NCBI GenBank assembly: GCA_004335835.1
Contig: RWJK01001610.1
Location: forward strand, 44,461 to 108,460
DNA length: 64,000 bases
Direction: 5' to 3'
DNA from: Scenedesmus sp. ARA3
Lineage: Eukaryota > Chlorophyta > Chlorophyceae > Sphaeropleales > Scenedesmaceae
This document shows positions 32,695 to 45,809 of this stretch, in pieces; positions within the stretch are counted from its first letter, which is position 1, and each line of letters starts with the position of its first letter. Under the pieces are notes generated by a model that saw nothing but the letters and a program-made list of their open reading frames with translations, made no database searches and was not told the origin of the DNA. The translations under genes were made by a program, and so were the position numbers.

Positions 32695-35600
32695 TGTTGC
32701 CGGTATTAATCTGCACTTCCGTGTACACAACACAAACAACACAAACAACAGTGGTCAAAGCAGATGCGCAGCGACGCAGTACCCGCTGCGATGTTCCTGT
32801 ACGCCGCACAGCTACTGCTGGCACACGCTCCCACCGCGTTGGCAGGCACAGCAGCTGTCACCATGTTACGTCCATTGTGCAGCACAGCGAAAACTTGCAC
32901 TAGTCCAGCAGCGCACCCGTGCGTCCACCCTCGCGTATGCCGCTGGCGCTCTCAATCACTACGGTGAGTGGCGCGCAGCCCAGCAGTGACCCTATCACGA
33001 TGGCGATGCCGTCAATGCAGAAGGCAAACAGCTGCCGGGGGAAGCTGTTGTCGCGCTCGTTGATGAAGCCTGCAGCGCAAAACCATAATTTGAACATGGT
33101 GAATGATGACAGGCTTAACAAATGACATGTTCATCGTAACACAAGTGCCATTGTGTGCATACATAGTGCGGCGGTGCTGTTGCTTGCTGCTGCAGCTGCA
33201 CACACGCACCAGGTATCCTGTGGTTGAGCAGTGACGCCATGGAGAAGAGCGTGCCTGCACAACACAGCACACAGGCAGGCACATAGCAGCACTAAGCAAC
33301 AACAAGGCAAAGGCTGCAATCGGCACTGTAGGCAGTTGCAGCTGACACATGCATGCATACCATCCAGCCGGCTGTGACTGCCACTTCAGGCGTGGATGGC
33401 GCTCAGGCAGTGCACTGGTACTGGAAGCCTAAACCAGCCACCAGTTGCATTCCCTGGCACTACTGTTGGCACGATGCTGCCTGACCTACCCCCGCTGCAA
33501 GGCCTTGCGGCAAGAGCCAGACAAAAGGAGTAGCAGGAGGTCAATCACAGCCAAAAAAACAGCTACCAACTCCCCACCTGTGGCATCCAGAAAGTCCAAA
33601 TACCTGCAGAGCATAGACAACCAGCCAGGCAGCAATCCTTTGTTTCATTGCTCCCCACCACTCCCGCCAATTGACACTGCCCCCACCCCTATGCAATGCG
33701 GTGTGTTACACGCAAGCGCTTTAAACGATGGCAGCATGTGCGCCTTGTGCAGCGTTGCTCTCAGCAGTTCAGCCGAAAACATGCAGCGCTTGCAGCAATT
33801 ACTCACAGGAATGTGACCAGTGCCACCCAGAGCTCCCCTCTGTGGAAAGCTGAGAAGGACCAGGCCAGGCTGGTCTTGCTGGCGTTGGGCAGAGACACCA
33901 CATGCTTGAACACCTCCAGCCGCTGCTCACCACCTGCAGCAGCAGCAGCAGGTACATGGCAAACATGCTTGTACATCCCTGCCGCGGTGACAATGCTTGT
34001 AATTAGGACGATTCTAAGCATGGTAAAAGCATAACTGCGCACCTTGCTTGTGCTAATGTCTTGCTTGCTGCTTCTAGCAGTGCTTCAACGTCTTCCATGT
34101 CGATGCACTTGGGTAACAACACTACCGGCTGCCTTCTGTGCTCAAAACGTCTCACCCACCTGGCACCTGCGAGCCAGCCCCCAGGTATGACGCTGCATGC
34201 CCCGGTATCCAGCTGATGGCAGTGGTGGCCACAATGCCCAGCATCAGCGCCCCCTTCACTCGCTTGGCCATGAGCACTGCCATGAAGCCCAGCCCGGCAG
34301 CACCCAGCCACAGCGTGGGGCTGTGCAGCCGCTTGCCCTGCAGGGCGCCAATGAATGGGTTGAGGCTGACACCAGCACATGCAGTAGCAGCACGTAGCAA
34401 CCCTAGCGCTGATGGCACGGCAAACATTAACAATTTGGGCCCGCCAGCAGCTTCCCTGCATCTGCCAGGCAGTGCCACCATTTCAGTGCTGCGGCTCACA
34501 TACGCCAGGTGTACTGTGCAGCAGCACATCATTGGCTGCCATTGTCAAAACAAAATCACGACGTTTGATCAACTGCTGTGGCTGTGCAGCTCGTGCGCGT
34601 TTGCTGCCGCACCTGGCAGGAGAATGTTGAGCTGGGCGGCCCCAGCTGCGCCTCCACCTGGCCGGTCTGGGAACTGGTGGGGCACACCGCTGCAGTGCTG
34701 GGGTCGGGGATGGTGTACTGGTACACGCGGTTCTGCAGCGGACAGCCACCTGCATGCGCAAAAATCGGCTGTCTTAGTGGCCAGCTGTCTGTGCACACAT
34801 CATCTTGATGCTGCTCAAACTGCTGCTCTGTACGTGAAGATGCTGCACGAATGTGTAAACCCGCTGACTCTGACTAAAGCAGCTCAGGTACAGCTACACA
34901 GCCCGCAAAGCAAGGCCAGACAATATGCAGCCACAAAAAGCAGCTGCCGCCTCACCCAGTGTGACCAGTGTGGCGCTGTTGTACTGCACCAGCCCAAGTC
35001 CCTCGCTGCTCTGGAGACCTATGAAGGCCAGGAACAGCCCAATGCCCCCGGCAGTGGCCAGCATGATGCTGCGCGGCACCAGCGACACGATGCGGCCCCT
35101 GACACCTGCAGGGTACGTGGTGAGCAGAGAAAACCAAAAGAGCGGAACCAAAAGAGTGATGCAACGGCGTGCCAAGGTTTGGGTGCTGCTGTGACAGCGA
35201 TGTACAGCGATCTATGACGGCCAACTATCGCACTGGCAATACTGCCATAGCAGCAGATGCTCATAGTGTGCCCAGCAGCTGCAAGCCGTTGAGCCGTCCG
35301 CCACGCACCTGTGAGTGAGATGAGAATAAAGATCCAGCCCTCCACAAACACAGCAGCAAGTGCCTCCTGGTAGGTGATCTGCAAGCAGCAGCACCAGCAG
35401 CAGCAGCACCGGCAGCAGCAGCAGCAGCAGCAACAAAAGCAGCAGTGGGGCCACTGCACAAGGTGATGTTTGGCGGTCGCTGTGCAGCCGGTTGCCTCAT
35501 GCACCTGCCGCTGTGTACACTGGCAAACTGCTTGTCAACCCGTGGTTCTGCCACTTGCACCGACCACAGGAAGCTGGCAAAGGAATCTCCTTTCCTACTG

Positions 35601-37225
35601 GTGCCACCACTGGAGCCAGGTGCGGAGCAGTTGCCGTCTGCTGTGCGCTCACACCCTCCTCAAGCCCGCCTGCTCACCATGCCTGTGCTCATGAAGCCCA
35701 CCACACTGTACGTGAAGTAGGCGTTGATGCCTGCAGGCAAAGCAGCAGGGGAAGCACAGAACGCTGATCAAGTTTAAGTACAAGCTCTTGCATGTGCAGG
35801 TTCAGCGTAATGCTTCCAACACCGCAGCACCGCAGGGTAGCTAGCCGACGCTGCAGGCTGCTGTGCAGCTACCCACCCGTGCAATCACCCATGCCACCCA
35901 CCCAATCAAGAGTTACAAGTTCTACGCATTACAAGCAGGCAAGGCTGGCGGGCATATGCTCTTGTTTTCAGTCCCACGTAAGAAAAGGCCAAGGAAACAG
36001 GCCAGCCGCGCACCCATGCCAGGTGCCACTGCCAGCGGCAGGTTAGCCAGGGCTCCCATGAGCAAGCACGCCACCAGGCTGGAGGCTGCAGTGGCGGTGA
36101 TGAGGCTCTGACGCACCTGACCCTGGCACGCCTTGAAGCCTGCAGGCAGGCAGCAGCAGCAGGCAGCGGCCAGCAAACAACCATGCTGCTCATTACATTG
36201 CCTGCTTCAATGTCTACAAATGCGCTTCCAATGCATGTGCAGGTGAAGGCAGCCTTGCATCTGGCAGCAGCTCTGTGCCATGGATGTGTTGTGATGGTCG
36301 TGGCTGGTCAATGTTTCCGTTATGCGTGTTCTGACTGCATGCTTCCCGCCTGGGTCGTCAAACCTGCAGCCTGGTTGGCCAGCCCTGGGGCCCTGCACAG
36401 CACAGTGCACAGCAGCAACGTGGTGGTTATCACACTGGCCAGTGCCTGGCAGTGCATAACCCCACAGTGCGGACAGTGCAGCTACATTGCTGATACTGCA
36501 CGCACGCATTGGCCAGGTTGCCTGCCACAGACCAGACCTAATGCCTGGCACTGCTGAAAACCCTGAGCTTATGGGTGTGGTGCGGGCATGGTGTGGCTGC
36601 TGTGGCTGCTGTGGACCACAGCAGCCAGTGCACAGAGCCAGAAACGTGATGAAGGTGACCTGATGCTGCTGCTGTTCCTGCAGGGCTAGAACAGCTGGCT
36701 CTCTTACAAGATGCATGACCACATGATCTGGCTGCTGCTATGCTGCTGCTAGGTTTGCTGCCGCTGCTGCAACATCCAGGGGCCTTAGCTCCATGTGCAG
36801 GGCTGCTCACTGTGCAGTCTGCATCGCTGCATGTGCCGCCTGTGTCTGCCAGGATGCCCGAGTTCACGGCCAGGATGTAGCAGATCTGCACACAACAGCA
36901 GGGCACCACATGCACACACCCAAAGTGTTTGCAGATCTGTGCAGATGACATACAATCACAGCGACTGTAGTGCAGTTGCAGCTGTCACGCCATTGTCAGA
37001 GGCAACCTGTCAGGCCTGCAGCCTGGCAGCAAACCGGATGCGGGCCGTCATGTGCTGGCAGTACTGTCTGTCACAAAATAATTTGTGAATACATGATGCA
37101 AACAAGCCGCTGTAGTATTGCACACGCAGCTGCTGCCAACTCACAGTGAGGAAGCAGACAATGCCGGCCCTGATCTCTGTGCTGAAAGTGCTGCCCCTCT
37201 CACGCAAATAAAAGTAACGCCCAGC
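31386..37225 (-). CDS. AZG-type adenine/guanine (NCS2) permease, first exon unresolved
   Basis: Membrane purine transporter of the AzgA/AZG family. Exons: 37145-37225, 36811-36885, 36350-36392, 36014-36139, 35678-35730, 35309-35378, 34956-35105, 34613-34749, 34160-34337, 33807-33933, 33578-33603, 33210-33254, 32917-33069, 32547-32650, 32327-32372, 31822-32078, 31386-31580 (621 codons plus stop, in frame). Family signatures in order: [93 protein letters not shown] then REGGRTG, and [19 protein letters not shown]. Hydrophobic helices are spread throughout. The exon 36350-36392 leaves through a GC donor (CAG|GCGGGA) and exactly repairs the frame. The last exon adds a hydrophilic, histidine-rich tail. 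An in-frame stop lies just before GTA 37258, and AZG proteins have about 30-40 more N-terminal residues, so a first exon is missing. Confidence 0.88.
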
Positions 37226-38460
37226 CTGCGCAGCACCATGAAATTTGCACCAAAATACCTAAGTGGATCGTTTGTGTTGTCTGCACCGAGCAGCATCAGG
37301 TGGTTGCTGGCAGGTAGTGGAGCCGCTGCTGCTGTGGCTGCTGCACCTGGTTGGCAGCCAAGGAAGGCTGCTGCAGCACAAGCCCACCTTGCTGTTTGCA
37401 ACAGCTTCGTTCATAGAATGCACCCAGCCCATGGCGGCTAGCTGACCACCAAATGCGATGCGTGGCAGTTGCGTACGTTTGCACGGGACCGGTCAGATCA
37501 TTCCGACTGAGCCATCCCGAAAACACACCAGCTACCAATACAGCTCATACTCCAATATAGTGAAGCAATAGTGATGCACGGCTAATCGCAAACAACAAGT
37601 GGCTCACGTGCGTCTGTTGACGTCACCCATGTTCTCCGGCATCCAAACTGACATACAGGCTTCATAAACCAACGCGCGTTTGTTCATAGTGCTCCGATTT
37701 GTTTTGCTGTTTCGGCGCTGACCAGGCGCAGCTGGGCACATTGGCGCGCTGCAGGCTAGTGCTGCAGTGCTACTACAGGTCGGGACACATGGCTGCACGT
37801 GCTGCCTTGCTCGACTCTGCCAAGCAGTACGTGCACGACCATCGACAGCACCTGCCGGTAGCACAGTGCCGGTGCTGATCTGGTGCGATGCAGCCTCACT
37901 GACACAGCTGCAGCTTGTGCAACACGTGAAGATGGTGCTGCTGCTGCGCATGCAGCTGCACATCCATGTCATCAGCAACTGCAGATTGCTGCAACCCAGG
38001 TTACTTCAGGCTGCACCACATCACACCACTCATCTTATATGAATCGTCAATTTAATATGAAACACATCTGATGGCACGTGCACGTGCAGCTGCAGGATGT
38101 GGCGACCACCACATATGTGCTCTAGTACAACACAGGCGGCTGCCAAACACCGGTGTCTTGACGCACTGGGCAGGAGGCAAATGAGCACAGCAACAGCCAA
38201 TGATCTCAGTATGCTGATACTGCCTGTCTCTGAGCAAGAGGCCAATGACTATCGTGTGCGCCACAATGATCGCAGCGTGGTGACCTACATCATACTTCAT
38301 CTGCTTGGCATTGTGGGTGCAATCCTGTCAAGATGATCGCAACGTGCCACGTGGTGACCTTCATCCACCATACCATGGTGGCTCTTACCCGACTGCTGTA
38401 AGATCACAACCAGCTTCCAGACCTAAAGCTAAACATGCCGCTGCGGGGTCCTGACAACCC
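37226..38460. other. Intergenic: AZG upstream and 3' flank of E2 gene
   Basis: Should contain the AZG first exon and promoter and the 3' UTR of the E2 gene. I could not identify either. The + strand frames near 37790-38042 lack motifs and splice support. Confidence 0.5.
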
Positions 38461-41400
38461 TCACGTCAGATCAATCACATCGCTGCCATCTTGCGCCTCA
38501 CATGCTGCTGCTGCTGCTGCTGCTGCCGGGTGTCGACCTGGCAGGTCCTGCTTGCGCCGCCGGCTGGGCCGCTCCTGCTGCTGCTGCTGCTGCTCCTGCC
38601 GGTGCTGCTGCTGCTGCTGCGCAGCTTCAGCAGCAGTGGCTGGTGCTGCTGCCAGTGCTGCTGGTGAGGGAAGCTTGGCCAGCTCTGCACGGATCTGCAC
38701 AGCACAGGACACACCGGCAAAGCATGCAGTTGCTCCATAATGCCAGTGTCGTGCAAGTGAGATACACGGCAACCCACATAGCTACAGAATTGTACCAGCA
38801 TCTGTGCCAGCGTGCTCTCTGGGGATGCAAGCGCTGTGCAAACCACACCAAGCACGTCCCAGCACAATGTATGATCACAGCACCCAGCCTCCACAGCTGC
38901 GCTCAAATGCCAGCCACAACCCCAGACCCCCCCCCCCACCATTGTCATGCCGACCAGCTACAGCTGTAACCCACACCTGCTTCACGTGCTCGCCCAGCTG
39001 CCCCTGCTCCCTGCCAGGATCTGTGAGCCAGCGCTGCAGCATGTCTGTCAGTGCCTTGGACTTGAGTAAGAAGTGCACCTACCACAGCAGAGGAAAAGCA
39101 GTGTGGCCCAGGTCGGTGGTAAGTACAGCACATGCTGGTATGCAGCAGAGAGGTCTAACAGAGGCGGCTGCCAGATATCAACCTGTCCGTTTGATACCAA
39201 ACTGCATTGCAACAGGAGGTCTATGCAGGCTTTGCAGCGATACAGCTCAGCTCATGGCGTACAACAGGCAGCAGGCAGCGCACACAGTACACCACCAAAC
39301 AGCAAAAGCAGCATGGTGCTCCAGCAGCAAGCAGCAGCAGCACTGCAGCGCCCCGCACCTGCAGCGCCTGCTTGAAGATTGGGTCGGGGCTGCGCAGCGC
39401 TTCCAGGATGGCAAACCTGTTTGGTACAGTAGCAGCAGCAGCAGCAGGCACAGCAGGCACCGTATTGAACACTGAGCGCACTGGAGGCAGCTACATGCCC
39501 TTGTGATGTAGTGATAATGCAGAACTCCACATGCACAGCTGAAGTGCGCTGGTGCCAGCTATGAGCAAGAGCAACGGCATCAGGTCACAAGGCTACTGCA
39601 GCTGCGGCAGCTGTTTGATGACAGCGGATCATCGTGCGCAACATGCCGACCAGAGGTGGCTGGGCACCAAAGCAGCGCAACATGCCGAAGCGAGCAAGGG
39701 TCATGTATGTGACCTCATGCACAGGTACTCACTTGGCTGTCTGTGTGCGCAGAACCTTGTTGTAGTCGGCTGCCTGCTGCTGGCCGCGTGCTGATTTGGC
39801 GTATGACTCATACCCCGGCTCGTTGTAGAAAGGATCTGAAAGACAAAAGCACAGCAGGGCAGCATAGTCAGTACTGAAAGCTGCAATCTGTCTGTTGCAG
39901 CTAGCAGCTAGAAAGGTGGCGGAACATCAGCTAGATGCAAGCAATGTATGTGGCTTGCGAGTGATCACGTTTCATATATGCGCGGTGATGCGGCAACGCA
40001 TAGGGCAGCTTGGTAGTCGCCTGCACCCACCAGGCACAAACACCATGCTCTGCAGGCTGACCAGCACCTGCATGGCAGCAGCAGCAGGTGACATGATACA
40101 CAGAATGATATTCAACGGTGCACACAAAGCAGGACCAGAGTAGCTGGCTGTGAAGACTGCAAAGCAGTTGTGAGCTTACTGGGGTACTGGGGTAAGCTGT
40201 CTTGTCAGCAGCCAGGCACAGCTGCGGCAAGTAGGTGCATCTTTGAGTGTGCAGCATACAAAGCAGCAGCAGCCACACCCGCACCTGCAGCAGTGTAGAC
40301 ACCCCAGGCTCCCAGCTTGGTCCCTGCCATGTGCCCAGCAGGCTTAAACACACCTGGCAGCAGCACAAGCAGCAGCAGGACACCAATATCATACCGCACA
40401 CGCCATCTGGTTGCAGAGCATGATAAGCTCAACCTGCTAGGCAACAGCACAGCAACGACTGTCAAGCATGTACTATCCACAGCCCGCGCAGCAAGGTTGC
40501 TGTTGTTAAGGAAGCCCCCAGCCCTCACCTTGCCACAGTTGTAGAGGTTGGGGTTAAAGCGCACTTTGCCGCCGCCAGTGGTCAGGAACTGCACCTGCAA
40601 GCAGAACAGTGACAACACGTGCAGCAGGTACCGCAGCCTGTGAGTGGTGCTGGCAGGAAATGGCCTGGGCTCTGTAGGCGTGCAAGTAGCACTGCACTGC
40701 TCTATTGCACACTACACATCTGAGCCGCACATGCCTGGCGTAGACGGGCTCGCGGAGCCGCCTGCAACGGCTTTGCATGGCAGAAAGCACAGCCCCACCA
40801 GCAGCTCTGTGCACTGTTGCAGCTGCACTGGCCCGCTGGACTGCCTGCCGACTGTCAACAGCCAGGCAACAGCTATGCACCAGCCAACATCTAAAACATA
40901 CACCAGCGCACAGATGCTCACCATCGGCGGCTTGTCCGGATACTCATCAGGCAGCAGGATGTCAAACAGGAACGCCCCGCCCCCGTACGGCGTGTCAGGG
41001 TGCGGCAGCAGCAGCGCGCGCAGCACGTCCATGCGCTGCGCATCAACAGCCAGCAGAATGCTGCTGTCTGCATTCAGGGGCAGGCTGGTGCTGAGTGCGC
41101 CAAGCTCCTCGGTGATCCGGCGCAGCCGCTTACGCATCACCTCGCCTGCATAATGCAGCAGCAGCAGCAGCAGCAGCGGCAGCAGCAGCAACAGCAGCAG
41201 ATGACGACGATGATGAAGGGATGCAGCATGTAAGCAGTCACTGGCACTAGCTGTAAGGACAGCTGCGCAGCTCGGCAGCAGATTGGCAAGGCGCCTCAAC
41301 AGCACATCATGCTGTTGCATGCACACTAGGCGAGGGTGCCGCTGGTGCCTCACAGACTGTCCCGCTGCTGCTGCTGATGCCTCACCTCCTGCTGCCTTGC

Positions 41401-44400
41401 CCTTGCCTCCTGCCTTGCTGATAAAGTAGTGGCTGCCTGCCAGGTCTGCCTCGATGAACTGATACGGCCGCATGGCAGCAACATAGCGGGCATCAAACGC
41501 AGCAGCTGCTGCCGCAGCGGCGCTTGGCGGTGCTGCGGGTGCTGCTGCGCCGCCGCCTGTTGGGTGCTGCTGTGCAGCAGGCTGCCGTCTGCTGCTGCTG
41601 CCGTTGCCTTGCTGGCCAGGTTGTGCTGCGGTCGTTGCGGGTGCTGCAGGAGCTGTTGCTGGACCTGCTGCTGCTGACAGCAGCTGCAGCTGAACCAAGC
41701 CTGCAGCACAGAAAAGCAGGCACGTGCAAGGCAGACCTCTGCAACCAATTGCAAGTCTGAACATCTCAAAGCATCAGCTGCCTTTCCTCATCCGCCCACT
41801 CACTCTGCACTTCACCATCAACACGACGCCTTGCAACAGCCCTGCGGATCCCCACTGAAGCAGTCACATGCTCGCAAACAACTCCACAGCCTCCTGTTAC
41901 AACGCGCTCACCTTTCTCAGCAGCCAGGGTGGCGTTGAACATGGCATTTGCATCAGCCACATCAGCTACTAACCCAGACAAGTCCAGGGCCAGGCACACA
42001 GCAGCAGTGCACTCCTCGTCACCCTCATCCTGCATCAGCTGCTGCGCACTCTTCTGAAACAGCCGCGCCTGCTGGTCCAACCGCTGCAGCGCTGACAGCA
42101 GTGTGCTATTGCTGCTGCTGCTGCTGCCGGGGTTGCCTGCTGCTGCAGCTGCTGCTGGGGGTGTGGCGTCACGGGGGTCGTCCGCTGGCAGCTGCAGCAG
42201 CGGCAGCAGGTCCGTGCAGGAGCCAATGAGCCTGCAGGTTGTGTCAGCAGGTGACCGGGCAGGTAAGTGAGACACAGCGTCACTCGAGAGAACATCACCG
42301 CTCAACAAACAAGAGGCAGGCCTGATATGCTTCCCTTTTCACGCACTGCAACGTCCTGCAAGACGCGGCAGCTGCCACGGCACCCATGCACAACACCTGG
42401 CAGCATGCTCAACAATATCTCAACCAAAGTATCACCACAAGTGCAAGCACCTCCTCACCTCAGCAAGGTCATGGCCTCCCTGTACAGTGCCTGCCTCCCG
42501 CCCACATCCATCATCGAGTCATTGCTGAACAGCAGCCGCAGCAGCCACGCCAGTGGACCACCCAGCAGCACAGCACAGCCGGCTAGGCACAGCGCACCCA
42601 CACCAACACCTGCTGCTGCTGCTGCGGGTTGTGGCTGTATGCCTGCAGGCGCTGCTGGCGTTGCCTCTGCAGCTGCTGCATCTTGCCGTTGCCGTTTCCT
42701 GCTGCCGCTGCCCGAAGGTGCAGCTCCATTGCCTGCTGCAGCCGACGCCGCTGCTGCTGCTGCTGCTATGGGCCGGCCTGCAATGAAGGCGGCTATGTTG
42801 CTGAGGTGCTGCTGCAGAGCAGCGTCTGACTGCACCTGCCGCTGCGCTGCTGCCTCCATGGCATGCTGCGTGCTGGCGGTCATGTGCTGCCCAGAGCCGC
42901 CGTAGCCTGAGCAGCAGCAGCAGCAGCAGCACATGTGACGGCTGAGCATCAACTGACGGTCACCAGGAGCCCAAGGTGAGTACTGCATTCATGCACGCCA
43001 TGTGGGCTAACTGTCAGCACAGGTGCGCTGCTGCTTGACCACCAGAAAAAGAGACGAAAGCACGCGTGTCTGCCAAGAAAAGGCAGCTGCACAGCCAAAC
43101 CACACCCGAAACACGGGCAGTACGCAGCGCGACGCAGTTATCGTAACCCATGCACTCACCTGTACCGGCCGCCCAGGCACTGCTACCACTATTTCTGCCC
43201 CTGCCACCCCTGCCCCTGCTGCTGCTGCTGCTGCTGCTGGCCCCTCGTTTGGCACCACGCCCACGCCCAGCAGCAGCAGCAGCAGCAGCAGGAGCAGCAG
43301 CAGCACAGGTCTCGCCTGCTGCTGCCGTCATGACCTGCTGCAGCAGGGCCAGCTGCTCCCACAGCTGCAGCGCCTTGCGCGTCGCCGCTGCCACTTCACC
43401 ACTGGCTGCTGCTGCTGCTGCCGGGCTGCTGCTGCTGTCTTTCGGCCACTTTGCATCACACCCTGTGCAGAACCACTTGCAAGACGGCCCTAGGTGTGCC
43501 TGCAGGGCTGCTGCACAGTCAGCCACAGCCCGGGGCTTGGGCAGCTGCCTAGCTTCCAGTGCAGACTGCAGCAGCTGCTTTGCAGGAATCTGCCCGCCGC
43601 CGCTGCTGCTTCTAGATAAGGCAGCTGCAGCAAGCACAGCTGTGCCGTCCGGGCAGCTGCTGCAGCTGGGTGGTGCAGCAGAGGGCATCGAAGCGTCATG
43701 TGCTGCTGCCACCTGCCTGACCAGCGCAGCATACACCAAGGAGAGCCCAGGAGCGCCTAGAAGCTGCAGCAGGGTGAAGGACAGAGACCGGAACAACAGC
43801 TGTGAACATGTCCAGGGAACGGAGTTGCAAGAGTGGTGCGCTGATCGCGCGTGTTGGTGCTGTGCGCTGCTGTTATTTGATTTTGAAAGAATGCTGTGCA
43901 ATTTCAAGATGCAAGGAAGGCCGTTCATTGGAACATGTGCAGGCAGATGAATGTGCTGTGGTGTGCTGTGGTGTGCTGTGTGCTTGTTACCTTGTACGCA
44001 TCTGCATTGCTGATCAGCTTGCTGCAGCGGGGGCAGGCCAGCGCCTGCACTGCGTCCTGCAAGCTGCAGGCTGGCAGCTGCTGCAGGGCCTGCGCTTGTG
44101 CTTGCAGCTTGTGGAAGAGCTCAGCAGCATCGCCATGGCAGCCACAGTCAAGCACATATAAACCCTCCTGCTGCTGTCGTCGTTTTGTGTCTCTTTGTGC
44201 TGCTGGCTTGCTGACAGCAGGACGTGCTCGTGCAAAATCTGCTTCGGGCTGCTGCTGGCTGTCCTCATCCTCGCTGTCTATGCAAACTACATAATGTCCT
44301 GCAGGTGCTGCTGTTGCACCAGCTGCTGTAGGTGCCTGTGCAGCTGCGTGCTGCGAGCCGTGTCGTCGCGTTCCACAGCATTCACAAACAGCATTGTCAT

Positions 44401-44437
44401 CGTTGATGAACGTGCAAGCACTGCAGGTCCACGCCAT
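38461..44437 (-). CDS. Large E2 ubiquitin-conjugating enzyme: NZF finger + BIRC6-like UBC + SIM
   Basis: Predicted ubiquitin-carrier protein of 1,008 aa. Exons: 43991-44437, 43160-43763, 42459-42906, 41912-42231, 41386-41700, 40922-41145, 40529-40594, 40285-40353, 40031-40067, 39733-39835, 39359-39416, 38977-39078, 38461-38694; all phases close. Residues 2-24 form a RanBP2/NZF zinc finger (WTCSACTFIN...CECC) with the Thr-Phe pair used by ubiquitin-binding NZFs. VVCIDSEDED follows. Cys pairs (ACPRC, FCTGC) suggest another zinc site. The middle is Ala/Gln/Ser-rich with an RKRQRQ stretch and a hydrophobic segment near 454-477. The UBC fold (about 715-870) has FNPNLYNCGKVCLSLLGTW; the active cysteine is about residue 810. 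The C-terminal helices (LRSPDPIFKQALQVHFLLKS) resemble BIRC6, and the protein ends SDVIDLT, a SUMO-interacting motif. No BIR domain is present. The start is the first ATG in frame. Confidence 0.87.
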
Positions 44438-45809
44438 CTTCAATAGTTGGTTGCGGTGACACAGGTGCTCAAACTGTCGCCATAGCTGGCGATCGTCCAA
44501 CTGCAGCTATTTCAGACTCAAAGGCGTAGCCAGTTGATACAGATTCCTTGTTACGCAGCGTCGTGCTGTCACATGCATCGTGCTGTGCTGAACCCCGTGC
44601 CTTGAACAGCTGGCACTTTTCAAATCAGTCGAGCTCGGCCGATTCACAAGGCGATTCTTCCATCACTTTCAGTAATATCAGGTGTTTGTATATAATCCGA
44701 AACTACGCAGGCCCTTCAGTCCCCGCGAAACAGCTCCAGAGTTTCATGTTACAGACAGGGGGCAGGCCCCCGCCTCACTACCATGCACAGCAATCCTGCA
44801 TCTCTGCAGGACGATGCCAGCATGACAGCAGAATCTGAATCAAGACCCCGCATGCTCTCAACCGACACTCACACTCCACACAAGTTTCTTGCTGCTAAGC
44901 CTGCTGTGCACCCCAGCCAATGCAGCAGGCGTGCAAGAAAGCAGCTGCACAGCACCAGCACAGCTGCTGCCAACAGAGCAGGACACACAAGGCGACCTAT
45001 GTGCATTGCAGACACGAACACAATGGATTGTGTGCTGTGGCGTGGCCATTCGCCTGGCCAAGCGCTTCATTTCACTCTTATGCGCATAAGGTGGCGCAAC
45101 TGATCCTCAGCCACCACGTCTGCTTGCAATGCAACCTGCGTCGAAACGATACGACATGCTCTGCTCAAGCAGCAAGGGCAACATCATCACTAGAAAAGTT
45201 GGCCACACACATGCAACCACCGCCGCTGACCCTACAGCCTTATTGCTATAGTAGCCAGCATGTAAAGCAGCAGATGCATGACACTAGTGACGACTGGAAG
45301 CACAGCTTCTTCAGCAGCACCTTCCAGCTGTGTCTTTGACCCAAACCCTAACCACCGGCCTACCCTGCGCCCTGCCCTGCCAACCCTGGCCCTGTCAAGT
45401 CAGTACCTGCCCAGCTGAGCTGCAGCCCGTCGCCACAAAGTCACATAAGATCCAAGGACAAGCGGAAGAATAATCAGAGGTGCCTCTGCACACAGCCAGC
45501 ATGTGGCCACACACGCTGAGCACCGCACACATGTACACCACAGCGCGTATACACACTCCTGCTACCTATAGGACTCCCGATGCACGCATGCAGGCAGCTG
45601 CTGTGGTGGACAGTGTTCAGCCCAGCCCAGCCCTGCAAGCCTGCAGCACACAAGAAGAGACACGCAGCCAGCTGCAGCACGCCGCACCACCTCGCAGGCT
45701 AGCAATATGCCACACCTGCGTCAGCACAGCCACACACCACACACGGCACCTGGCCAGCATGCTTTACGCACAATAATCATCTGTGCAACCACACAAACAC
45801 AGCGCCAGC
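44438..45809. other. Intergenic: upstream of E2 gene and EF3 3' flank
   Basis: No gene recognised. A TATATA-containing stretch at about 44688-44696 lies about 250 bp upstream of the E2 start codon and could be a promoter element; the evidence is weak. Confidence 0.45.

Noticed and set aside
34138..35217. 359-aa open frame on the + strand
   Set aside because: Lies antisense across several AZG exons and introns. The minus strand gives conserved permease sequence with matched splice phases; the + translation has no motifs.
37790..38042. Possible small + strand gene beginning MAARAALLDSAKQYVHDH
   Set aside because: Stops quickly, and candidate splice sites do not yield a recognisable continuation.
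43150..43950. 266-aa + strand frame, Leu/Ala/Pro-rich
   Set aside because: Shadow of the Ala/Ser/Gln-rich second exon of the E2 gene; composition follows from CTG repeats.
44438..44500. Upstream extension of the E2 gene to 44500
   Set aside because: The frame is open but begins with TTG; the first ATG, immediately before the zinc finger, is at 44437.
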